DNA of 64,000 nt from Asterochloris sp. CNOR1 (taxonomy: Eukaryota; Chlorophyta; Trebouxiophyceae; Trebouxiales; Trebouxiaceae), in the NCBI GenBank assembly GCA_963969365.1, contig OZ017752.1:2666001-2730000 (forward strand), read 5' to 3'. The first letter of the stretch is position 1. Every line of letters begins with the position of its first letter. Positions 30,801-41,792 of the stretch are shown one piece after another. The position numbers and the translations under genes are program-made. The notes beneath the pieces are model-generated. The model searched no databases, was not told the origin of the DNA, and was given only the letters and a program-made list of their open reading frames with translations.

Positions 30801-33800
30801 GCCAGCAGCCAAAGGCATCGCAGCTGCCCGCTACTGATGAGTCCAGCCACAGTAAGAAGCACCTCCACCTGGACCGGCAAAACCGTCATCCTGCAAAGGC
30901 CTTCTCTGCCAGCACTGGGCAACAGTCTCAGTGCTAGGCACTAGATGATGAGCAATGCAGGTACACATAGCTAAGCGGGGGCATGTGGTACAAGGTCACA
31001 GGCAGGGCACGCAATCATCATGCAGGTGATGCTGACCCAGCCCAGCAGAGTGTCCTGCAACCTGCATGAGATCTTTTGGCTCACCGGTCCCAGCTCTGAG
31101 TCTATTTGCCGCACAAGGGCCCCGACGTTGGCCCACACCTGCCGCCTGGCTGTGTTGCCGTCAGCGCTGCGACGCTGCCCCGTGGACCGCCAAGCAGCAG
31201 AGCCGAGCAGCGGAGATGGCACCTCTGGGGTCTCAGTGTTCACCAGGGCAGCAGCACTGCTGCCTGGGACCCCAATCGCGACATGTGCATCTGTCTGCTG
31301 CTGCTGCTGCTGCTCTCTACAAGTGGGACGCGCCTCGGTCTCTGCCAGGTCATCATGCACTGCTGTCTCAGAGGCCGCCTGGCGCCGCCTGCTGGCCGAC
31401 TGCGGCGTTTCGGGGACAGTCTGGCTGGAAGGAAGGCCTGCTGCCACGACTTGTGCGCCCCCAGCCCCAGCCCCAGCCAGCTTGGGACTGAGCGCCAGGC
31501 CGCCTGTTGCTGGCTCATCACCACCCCCCGGCACATCAGCAGCGCGCCCCTGCTGCCCTGCACGATTGCCACCAGCAGGAGCTGTTGGCAGCCCCCTCAG
31601 CCTGGCGCCAGGCAGGCCTTTGGCGGACACAGGCCACCTTTCAGCCTCTAGGCTGCCAACCGCTTGGCGCTGTGCCCTGGCAGTGCTCAGCTGGCCGCCA
31701 GTATTGGGCTGGGCTTCCTTGGCAGGCCCTGGAGGCTTCTGCTGCCCGCCGCCGCCAGCCAGCACCTCCTGGTGGGTGCTGGAGGCCTCATATGGCAGCA
31801 TCCCTGTGAACAGGGGGCTGCGCAGCGCAGCAGCAGCGCTCAGGCGTTGTGCAGGGTCATAGGCCAGCATGTCGCACACGAGGGCTGCCAGATCTCGGTC
31901 CACCCTGCTCAGTGCAAGGCAAAGGCTGGTCTGCCTCTGGTGCCACAGCTCAGGGAGGGCCTGGCGCACGCAGAGGCTGGACACGAAGGCGTGGGCATGT
32001 GGGGCGTGCCCCGCCCCCGACCCTGCCTGCAGCAGCAGCTGCTGCGGAGGGTGGGCCACAGCTGCAGGCGCCACAGGGCCGGGCACCTGCTCGGGCCGCA
32101 AGCCCAGCTTTTCTGGAGACCCCTTCTCAGGCCGCGTCCTGAGCTGCCATTGTGCTCCATCAGTCGCGGGCACGAGTCCCGCCAGCCCTGGCCGCTGCAA
32201 CTGCTGCTGCTGCCCGTCGGCCGCTGGCGTGCTGCTGCCAGGGCTGCTGTGCATGCTGGGCAGCCAGGCCAGCTTGGGGGTCCCCGCGACTACCGTGTGC
32301 CACGCGGCTGGCAGAGGCCCCAAGGTGTCTGTCATCTGCACAGGCAGCCGCAGAACCTGAGTGCGAGTGGCTGAGCAGTGAGCAGTCACCCCAGCTTCCT
32401 GGGGTCCTGCAACGACTGAGTGCTGGAAGGCTGGGAGTGGCCCCAGGGCATCTGTTGCCAGCACAAGCAGCGGGCCTAGCTCTGACTGGCTGAGTGCTGG
32501 GGGATCTGGCCATGTAGCGTCCCGGCAAAACTGGAACTGCAGGCAGGGTTGGAGGCAATCGTCAAGTACTGATCAGTGTGGTCCCAGAGCATACCTCATC
32601 TGCATGAGCCGCACAGGTGCATACGACCTCACCAGCTGCAGGTTATGTTCCCAGCCAGCCTTGCTGTCTCCCACATCTTTGAAGTGCATGTCCTCAGGAG
32701 CCGTGTGGCCCAAGGTGCTTCCGGGAGTCAGGCGCCGGCCCACAGCAACCCACCTGGTGGGTGGACCCTCTCGGTGCTGTCAGGGCAGTTAAGGCTGGCA
32801 TGGCTGCCTTGGCAGGCAGGCATGACTGAAACACCCACCTGCTGCAGCAGCTGGGCAGGAGTCTCCGCAGGGAAGAGCGGCTTGCCCAGCGCCAGCTCTG
32901 TCAGGATGCAGCCCAGGGACCAGATGTCAATGGCGGGACCACAGGGCATAGCCAGCACCACCTGCACATCACGCCACAGGCTACATCAGCAGCAATCTCC
33001 AGGGGGCAGACATTGAAGCCGGCACGTGACCAGCACAACCCTACCTACAGAGCACACCACGGGCTTGGCAGCAGAGGGGAGCAGCAATCACGAGAAGGAG
33101 GACATCACTGCTGGCCCCTGGCAAGCACCACCCACACAGCACATCACAGGCTCCGCCAGCAGAGAATATAGATATCAGTGCCGGCCAAGGGCCGGCACAA
33201 CCTGCAGTGCTTGCTGCACACGCTTTCAGTAGAGGGGAGCAGCAATGTCACAAGGCCAGATGTCAGTGGCAGGACATGGTCAGCAACAACCGCACTGCAT
33301 GCAACAGCCTGCACCAGCAGTGCGTAGCAGTGCACTTGTTGCAGTCTGACCAGGGCTTCTTGTCAATGTCTAGTGCCTACACTGCAATACGCATGCCATG
33401 CCAGATTGGCTGCCAGCATCACCAGCACTGCTGACATGGAAGGAGGGTCCATACATGTGCAGCACGAGTGCCTGTTTTGACCACGAGAAGAGTGCCAGGC
33501 CTGGCTGGCCCCCTCAGGAACGCTGGACAAGGCTCTGTCCCATGCACTATCAGAGGCATGCGCTTGTGCAAGCCCCACCTCTGGAACCAGTGAGGCAGCA
33601 TCTGCACTTGAAAGCTGACGTGGATGTTGATGGTCCCCTTGCACATCAGAGCAGCTGCCTGAGGTAGGTCTCCAACACCAGCATCTATGCTGGCTGTGCA
33701 GCAGCATGCACGCTGGCTGTTTGTGTGCTTGTCGAGTGCTCCGCCACCCCCAAGCAGTGAAATCACCTCTGGCGCGCGGTAGGGCAGCGTCTGCATCTCA

Positions 33801-36042
33801 AAGCTGACGCGGGTGGTGTCAGTCCCAGTCACGCTGATGCAGCTGCCCAGATCTGCAATCTTGAGCCCCACACGACCCTGACCAGCTGGCTGCGTCATCA
33901 AAATGTTATCCATCTTCAGGTCGGTATGCACCAGACCGCAGCAGTGCAGCAGCGCGACCGCATTCTGCAGGCAGGGACCAGAAGACAGATTGCAGACGGC
34001 TGAATGGCATCTCAGGGCAATTGTGCAGCCTGATGCGGTGGTGGCACTGCATTCTGCAAGCAATCACAGTCTCTGTGGGACTGGCCATAGCAGGGGAGGC
34101 ACCCTGGTGCATCTCCAGGGCTGTTGTGCTGCAGCAGCGACACAGTGTTCTGCAGGCGGCTACAGCTGTGCCATTGCAGACTTTCTGCAGCTGAAGGGGT
34201 CTGGCAGTCTGCACATGGCAACGATTGGCAACCAACATGTACAAGGCACAGGTTGGCGATTGAAGATGCCTCAGCTTCACCACAGGGATGCCTGTGGCAT
34301 GTCTGCTCCCAGGTCGCCAGCCAGCCCCTGCCACGCAAACAACAACGACAACAGAAGATGAATACTACCTGGACATGAGGTTCCTCAGCTAAGCCAGAGG
34401 ACACCTCTGGGCAGCAAGAGGCCCAACATACCAGAGACCTCCTTCTGCCCACCAGTACCAACACTGGTATTGCCCAAAAGCAAACAAGAGAGTATTCACA
34501 ATTTCCCACCAGCAGCTGGAATGCAAACAGCAGCCTCGGCATGCCATCTACCAGGAAATCTACCCACAGGAACATGGCCGTCAGATTTGAGCTTACGCAC
34601 CCACCAGCAGCTGCAGCGCAATCTTCCTCAGCTGCGCCAGGGGCAGACCCCGCGCAGCTGGGTCAGCCTCGGCCACAAAGTCCGTCAGGCTGCCATGCAG
34701 GCGCTCCAGGACCATGCAGAAGTGGCGGCCCCCGCCCAGCATGAAGGAGCTGAAGCAGCCACGCAGCTGGACGGTGGACTGGGCAGCTGCAACAGGGGCC
34801 CGCGCAGCCAGGTAACGCATGGCACGCGCCTCCTGCAGTGCAAAGGCAGACGTGAGTCCTTGCTGAGCCTGGGCTAGGGCTCTTCAGAGCCGGCAGTGCT
34901 GCAGGTGATAGCCTGCAGCACAGCCTGGATTCCTCTGCAGCCTGGGTGGAGGGGTCCATCCATGGCGCATGGCAGGTGCCTGCTGGGGGCGGGGCAGCCT
35001 GCCGAGGAACCTGGGCTAGGGTCCCATCAGAGCTACAAGATCGACCTAAGTGTCGATCCCGTGCTGCCAGCTGGGGCTCGTCAGCAGTGCAGGCGTAAAG
35101 CTTTCAGCAATGCAGTCAGGCTGCGTCAGCAGCCCAGCGTGGCAGGCGTGCTGCAAGATGCTGCCTACAGGGGGTAGCCCTCAGAAATCGCGTGCATGCA
35201 GGCAGGCCCACACAGCCCAGCAGGCGACCCCCAGCAGACCCGGCATAAGCATTCAGCATTGAGGTGCTGGCAAGGCTGTCAGCAGACATCTTGTGCCTCG
35301 GTGCAGCTTGGCCAGCGTCTGCAGCACCAGAGCTTGAAGATGGACGGCAGCCTCTGCAGCAGGCTGCTTGGGCACTGCACTCTATTCTACCAATGCCAGG
35401 CCGCCGACACTGGCCTGTGACATGCTAGCTGCATGTCTTTGTAGCCCATGAAGGTGAATGGCAACCCACCCTTTTGCCAGCAGCCGCATTGCGACTGTTC
35501 AAAATCTTGATGACCACAATCTCCTCCTGGCCAGGCCTCAAGGTATCCTCTGCCAGGATGACCTGCCAGTGCAGGGCAAGGTGTCAGCCTGCAGACCATG
35601 CATGCAGGTGCGATTGATGCACACTGGCAACTGCATGGCTGTGGAGCGTGCTGGGGAACGTGGGCTGAGCTTCTGGCAGAAAGGTTTCTAGGCTGGAGAT
35701 GAGTGAAGGCGCCATATGTGCTAGCTTTGCTTGCTGACAGGCAGGGCCTTGATGTTTATGTAAGTACAGGCACTGATACATGCTGGCAGGGCAGTTACTG
35801 GCAGCATGTCTTCATGACTGCCCCTCGGTGCAAAGATGCTGGCCACAAGTCACCACCTGGCGGGCTGCTTGCTGGACAGCAAAAACTCGGCTGCTTGCAG
35901 CAGAGCACAGACACTTGGCCTGCCTGGGAGGACACCCCTTCCCCAAGCAGGTGCAGGTAGCGGTATCGCTTTGCCAGCAGGGGCTGGTGAGTCCCCACGT
36001 CCAGCCTACCATCGTGCAGGCTGCCACATGAGGCCCCCGCAC
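27880..36042 (-). CDS. DYRK/HIPK-like Ser/Thr protein kinase with long disordered C-terminal tail
   Basis: Kinase exons read leftward. RYRYLHLLGEG, the start of the glycine loop, is near 35960. EEIVVIKILNSRN with the ATP lysine is near 35500. GGGRHFCMVLERLHGSLTDF (hinge) is near 34720. LLHCCGLVHTDLKMDNILM is near 33930. IADLGSC replaces the usual DFG with DLG, and TLPYRAPEV is near 33780. IDIWSLGCILTELALGKPLF (near 32920) and LVCDMLAYDPAQRLSAAAALRSPLF (near 31830) complete the domain. Order and motifs fit DYRK/HIPK/PRP4-type kinases. An insert of about 150 residues rich in Pro/Gln/Ala splits the C-lobe. The tail (31.8 to 27.88 kb, several exons, including a Q7 run near 31300) is disordered and basic, with likely nuclear signals such as GRKRR near 28060, ending at 27880. 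The first exon is unsettled; ATG 36452 is one candidate. That the whole tail belongs to this gene is inferred from continuous splice phases. Confidence 0.68.
32966..33330 (-). repeat. Decayed tandem copies of the kinase PAIDIWSLGC exon
   Basis: The exon 32838-32966 (IDIWSLGCILTEL) has on its upstream side about four worn copies of its 'CAGATGTCAATGGCGGGACC' end (plus strand), near 33000-33030, 33075-33125, 33160-33210 and 33232-33290. Each is followed by an 'AGCA(A)CAACC' block like the true acceptor side. Confidence 0.55.
33590..33665 (-). repeat. Decayed copy of the kinase activation-segment exon
   Basis: The exon near 33768-33965 encodes RVSFEMQTLPYRAPEV. About 190 bp downstream in the same orientation the intron contains HVSFQVQMLPHWFQ, a clear diverged copy preceded by GTINI where the exon has GTDTT. 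The copy is too worn to encode a working activation segment. Confidence 0.75.
34030..34160 (-). repeat. Two decayed copies of the acceptor end of the kinase catalytic-loop exon
   Basis: The exon starts after CTGCAG at about 33967 with AATGCGGTCGCGCTGCTGCA. In the upstream intron the same acceptor-plus-start recurs near 34058 (TGCAG then AATGCAGTGCCACC) and near 34152 (CTGCAG then AACACTGTGTCGCTGCTGCA). Both keep an AG acceptor. Confidence 0.65.
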
Positions 36043-36690
36043 CTGCAGCACCCCAAGTTGGGCCTCAACAAACTGCAGCACAAGCGCACAGCGCAGCGCG
36101 AGTCAGGAACACAAAAGCCCCTCAGCATGATGTCAAGAGGTCAGGAGAGGCTGGGCCTGCCATGGATATAATCATACAGACAGTGGACTGCACAATTGGC
36201 CAGACAACCATGCTGAATAGATGCTTCAATGTGCTTGTGCGTGGGCTTTTGGAGAGGGTATGCCCTCTGCAACAGACCTCGAGAGGATCCAGATCGCCAT
36301 GTTCGACCAGCAATGGCCTCTGCAGGCAGGCTGAAGGGCGAGCTGTCAAGGATGGGAACATCCTGTAATTTTTCAGGTCTTCGCCATTTTGCGAAAGCTC
36401 TTCTGTGCCCCATGTTGTCATCTGCTGCACTGGGGCTGTGCATGGAGTTCATGCTGGCCAGGGGACTAAAAATCTATGGTCAACTTTCAAGACACCAGGT
36501 CTCCATCCAGAGCACCAAACGTCAGCAAGTTCAATGTGCTCCTTCTGTGCAGGTGGTTTGTTTCGTTCTCTGCATGACGTCTGCTCCTTCATTGTTGCCC
36601 GTCACAGCAGCCCGGCCTGCTGCGGTGCTCAAATGACCAATCGACTGAGCCTGCTGATGGGCAATAAGGTTGATCCTAACTTGGCTGAAC

Positions 36691-39600
36691 CTACAAATGA
36701 TTGAAGCGGACCTGCAGTGCAGCAGCATGCAGCGTCAGCCCAAGGGGAGGCTGCCCCATGATGTCTCAAGCCCGTGACGATGCAGCCTGTCACCATGGCT
36801 TGCGTGCGGCAGACAGACAGCAGCCTCAGTGTCAGCAGGTCACGGTGAACTCACCACGACAGCTGTGATGTCGTCCACCACACCTTCCTCCTCCACCAGC
36901 CATCGCTGGTATGCCTCGTCCACCAGCTGCAGCAGCAGGCCACGTGTCAGCTCTAAGCCTTACATGCTGCATGTGACGATGGCCGACAGCCAATCACACA
37001 GGATTGTTTGCTCCTTTATCTCCAGGTGTGTCCACACTGCTGTCTGCTGGCTGCTGGGCATGCAACTGACACTGGTGTGACTCCTTCATCACATCACCTG
37101 GGCTGACTTCCAAGCCGGAAATGAAGTTTTGTGGAAGGTGGGGCGAGGGAGCCAGAGCTGAAGCACACAGCAATGTCATGCACACATGAGCAGCCACCTG
37201 CTCATGCTCTGCATTCTGCTTCAAGCAGTTGGTGTGCAATTCTTTGGAGCCACAGCTGGCACCTGGCTGCATGCCACATCTCCAGTGTCACACAGCATGG
37301 CCAATGCAGTGCGGGAGGCGGTCCTTGTAGCCCCCAGCCAGAGCTACCAGCCATGTCCAAAACCCACCCCGTACCTGTCTGCAGCCCTCCTCCACAGTGT
37401 CGCAGTTGCCCACAATCTCGATGGCCTCCTGGCTCTCAATGAACTCCCACACGCCATCGCTCGCCAGGACGATGAACTTGTCCTGGGGCGTCAGCTCGAT
37501 CACGGTGCAGTCAGGCTCTGATGTCACACCCACCCTGCAGGCAGGTGGCGCACGGTGGCACCAGGACTGCAGGAGCGTGCATGAGATCTGAGCTGGTGGT
37601 GCAGCAGCTTCACAGAGACGTGACCCTTGCCCAAGGGCGTGAAAGGCAGGGAGAGATGCAGCAAGGAGGGCACCAGGTGCAGACAGCGTGGGGCTGGGCT
37701 AAATTCAAACCAACAATTCTGCCCTGCATGATCCACGACAGAGCAGCCCACAGCAAAGCAACTGCATTGACGGTGAGTGCATGGCATGCTCACTGGTGGG
37801 CCAGCACGTCTCCCAGCGCACGGCTCATGGCCAGTCCAGGGATCCAGGCGTACTGCAGCCACACGCGGAAGGGCCCGATGGGCTGCCCCAGCTCATCCAC
37901 CAGCCTGCATCAGATTCAGCCGTGCTTGTGTATGTGTGGGATGCCATTCAAGCATGATACAGGCGGCCATGCCCAGCAGCAGTACATTGCTTCTGTGAGC
38001 AGTGAAACAAGCCTCAGATGGACAATGTTGCAACTATCAGTGCAGTTCATACGCGGGACTCTGCTGCACAATCCGCAATCATGAACGCCTTCCTAAGGCT
38101 GACAGTGGGCAGGACTAATGGCTGGCTAGTCTGAACAGCATAGCAGCCTCTCGCCCTAAGCCCCTGTTGTGGCAATATTGAGACCATGCACACCCTGCGC
38201 TTCCTGCAGTGGATGCTTCACAGGCCAGTAAAGAGCGCGCCCTCCCTTTCATGCAAGTGGCTTGTGTTGCTGGCCACCCCTGACTTTCAACAAGCAGCTC
38301 ACCAGGCATGCAACCTTGGTCCAGACCACTTTGCTGGGCACCTATCACTGGCAATGATGCACACCTCAGCCACCCTGAGCACCGCCCATACCGCAAAAGC
38401 TTCAGCCCTCTCTGCCCTGGTGATAGTCGTTAAGAGCCTGCTGTGCAGTTGTGAGCAACTAAGAGCTTGCTCACCCCTCCGCGAGCCCGTCACTGGCCGC
38501 AATGCATGCCTGCAGCTCCTACAGCAGCAAGTGAAGCCCTGCCCTAGGTGTCAGGTAAGTGATATTAGTTGGAACAAGCAACAGGGGGCCAAGACCCTGA
38601 CCTCTCCACGCGCCCGTTGCTGGCCACGATGCGCGCCTTCTCCTCAGGCATCATCGGCTTGTGGTCTTTTGTCAGGCTGACGGCCTCAAAGCCCTGCCCA
38701 TTCTTGCCAGCCCGCCCCAGCACGCCGCGGCTGTCCCCCACCCAAGCTGTTGTCAGCGTCTTGGCCTTCAGGAAGGCAACCACCGCCGTGCTGCCGCTGA
38801 ATTCGCAGTCTATGCGGCTGTTGGCCAGGGCCTTGTCCACCTCCACAAACCCTGCAGATGCAGCAGTGCATGACGCGATCAACAGGCGATGCGACACGTG
38901 GATACCCTGCATAGCAAATATGGCCAGCAGGGCAGCTCGCACGCATGGCACAAAATACAGGCCATTGCCACATGGTCTGCAAATGCAGCAACAGAGTATC
39001 TGGGTATGATAGAGTTTAGAGGAAGCATCATGAAAGCCTAGTCTATGGCCTGCACCACACACCCCTGTTGATGAATACACTTCGATGTCAAGTCTGCAAG
39101 ACGGCCCTAATGCGCCCCCCTCCACAGAGCCTGGCATGTCTGGCATAAGCCAGACCTAGCACCCAGTACTTTGCAACAGAGCCTATATGGTCAGCAAGGC
39201 AGTGAGTTGCGAGGGCCCCCTGGCGCAGCCTGCATGTGCAGCAAGGCAGTTGGTGCAGCAGGTGCAGACTAGAATCGCTGGCATGCATGCAGCACCTTCG
39301 CAGCATGCCAAAGCCTTGACTTGTTTCCGCACAGGCGATTTGTCTGCCGCAGCATTGATGCTGCCAGACGAAGATGCAATGTGCAGCAGGCCCGTACAAG
39401 GACTGCTCAGGCTGAAGCAGCCTCTGCATGCATGTGCAGTCACAATAGTGGTGTCAGGCAGGCCCGAATGGTGTCAGGCAAGGCCCCACCTCGTGTGAGT
39501 GCCTTCTGTGCATCCGCCTCGCTGCTCAGGTGGTTCACCAGCATGATGGGCAGGTGCTGTTTTACATAGCCTGACACCAGGTGGCCTGCAGGGAGATCCC

Positions 39601-41286
39601 GACTGGTGAGGGTCTGCTGCAAGGGAGCATGGGCGCCGCACAGGCAGCCAGCTCACAAGAAGCAGAGGATCGCCATGGATGTCTGATCTTGATTATGAGG
39701 CTTGAACACCTGGATTGCTGGCTTGCTGCAGAGGACCAAGCAGGCTGCTGCCCCCGGACACATGGTCTCACCGTTGGGGCCGTGACCGTCAAACGCTCCA
39801 AACAGTGCCTGGTCGCCAGTGATGTACTTTTCAAAAGCAAAGCAGTTGTCCTGGTTCTGCTTCTTGAAGCCAGGCTCCCTGCCAGCTCGCGACATGCATG
39901 CCATGGTGCATGTCACCCCAGCAGCGCTCTGCAATAGGGAGTTTCATGTTGATGGTGACTGCTTCAGAGCAGGTGCAGGCCTGTCCAACTGCAGGGCAGC
40001 CTGATTGAACATGCTGTGGCTGTCATGATGGGCTCATCATAGCTGGCACAGGCTGCACAAGCGCCGTTCCGCCAGGGCAAATACTGATCGCAACCTTTAA
40101 TGGCTGGCTAGAGCTGGCGGCTGCAGACAGAGCAGTGTCCTGCGTGACACACAGTGCTGTGGCAGGCAGCAATGCGTTGCTAATGTGGGGGCTGGCCTCT
40201 CCATGTGGGACTGCACCAACCACCGCTGATGCTGCAGAAGCTGAAGGCACTGCTATTGGGGCTAGGGGCACCCACCGTGACAGTTGAAGGCGGGGCTGGC
40301 GATGCCAGCGGTATGGGTGCAGCAGGGGTCACAGTAGGGGCGCCCAGGTCGCTAGCTGATTGGGGTGCTACGCTCGGCTGCAGGCAGACAGAAAGGCTGC
40401 ACTTTGCTGGCATCCTGCTGGCAAACAGAACGAAGAGAGGCAGCTGGATGACATGGCCGGTTGAGCGCCCAAGCTCAGACTTGCAAGCACTGAGCAGCAG
40501 TCTGCGGCACACACATGTGAGTGCAGCGGCTGAGTACTCATCAGGGTGCAGGCCCAGGACTGATGTTCTTGCAGCTGCAGGCACTGGGCATGCCTTGCTC
40601 TGCAGCAGGCACGCACATTGCAGTCACGCTGAATGCTTTAGGCTGCAGCCAGTGGCAGCAGGTGAGCTTGTCAAGGCAGACCCTCACGTCATTTGCCACA
40701 TAGGACAGGCGTCTTGCCCGAGTGTTCTTGCCCTTGCCCTTAGGCTGGTCGGCTGCAGGTGAAACTCCGGGCTGTGCAGGGGGTGGGGCATTGTTGCTCT
40801 GCATGCAACCAAATGCAACTGGGTATCAGCATGGCTGCCCGCTCGCTTTTGCAGCCGCTGGTACGGGTGGCATGCACTGCGCAGGCAGGCAGGGCGTGCA
40901 GCGGCATGCAGGCTTTGGCAGCTGCAAAGGCGAGCAGGCAGCCTGCTGACTCATGCCCCCATGTGAACTCACTGCTTCAGGACCAGGGGGTGGGATGCCA
41001 GGTTGCGAGGAGTCTCCATTCTGCACATAGGACAGCCTCCTGGCTCTTGTGTTCTTGCTCTTGGCCTTGGCCTTGGCGTCCTCAAGAGTCTCAGGCTGGG
41101 AGGTGATTTCACCCTGAGGCTCATCAGTGCCGGGCAGGGCCGGGGCTGCAGGTTGGAGGCAGTTCAGGCAGGCTAGTGGGCCACTGGTAGCAAGAATCAG
41201 CAGGGCTCACCCTTGGGCTTCACTGGTGCTTTAGCATGTCCTTCATCCACTGCCCCGGCCACGGGCACGCTGGATCCGCAGCCCAT
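36691..41286 (-). CDS. PP2C-family protein phosphatase with acylation-type N-terminus
   Basis: A metal-dependent Ser/Thr phosphatase. ATG 41286 gives MGCGSSVPV, a classic N-myristoylation plus palmitoylation signal, suggesting membrane attachment. Two exons (near 41010-41160 and 40690-40790) encode a low-complexity linker and both contain KNTRARRLSYV, a duplicated exon. Catalytic motifs follow: KKQNQDNCF and FGAFDGHGPNG (near 39800), SGSTAVV and WVGDSRGVLGR (near 38750), SLTKDHKPMMPEEKARI (near 38660), GLAMSRALGD (near 37820), VGVTSEPD and FIVLASDGVWEF (near 37450), and GVVDDITAVV (near 36870). All metal-binding aspartates are present. The last exon is only 21 nt (36691-36711, VRFNHL plus stop), joined in phase from a GTGAGT donor at about 36856. 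Eleven or so exons in all. Plant and algal relatives share the MGC start and this catalytic order. Confidence 0.9.
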
Positions 41287-41792
41287 GCGGGCGACGCGGA
41301 CACTCCTGCCTGCCCGGAGGGCCCTGTGAGGTCGGCTTGCAGCCGAACGCTGAGTGACACGCCGGTGGGCTGCCGGTTGGTTCAGCACCTGTGGCAACTG
41401 ATTCTGCTTGATTGGTGCTCTGCAGTGGCAGGGCTGCCTCACTCTGCCTGCTTTGGACGGCGCTTCACCCCAGCAATTTAGCCAATGACCTAACATGGCT
41501 TTGCATCCCGTTTTGATTGCCCCGTCAAGCACCCTGATCTGCAGTCCGGCTGAAAGCCACCTGATGACCAGGGCCTTCTGACCCTATTGTCCAACAGCTA
41601 TAACATTAGTATTCTCATTGATTGCAACTTGCACTGGTGATACAGGCTGTGTTTCTTGGTGACAGCAGGCCAATACTCAGATTGATCATATGAGGCAACA
41701 AAAGCCTGAGGTGCTCATCAGCAAAGCGTTCAAAATGGCAAGTTATGGTGAAGCATGTGTGGCTCGTCTTGAGAGCATCTGCAGTGACGAGC

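Noticed and set aside
31020-32374. Long plus-strand reading frames opposite the kinase tail
   Set aside because: They are antisense shadows of GC-rich low-complexity coding sequence with no motif of their own.
36141-36452. A 103-codon minus-strand frame as the definite first exon of the DYRK/HIPK-like kinase
   Set aside because: It opens with an ATG but no junction to the kinase exon at 36042 is clearly in phase and a second frame is equally open. Left as a candidate only.
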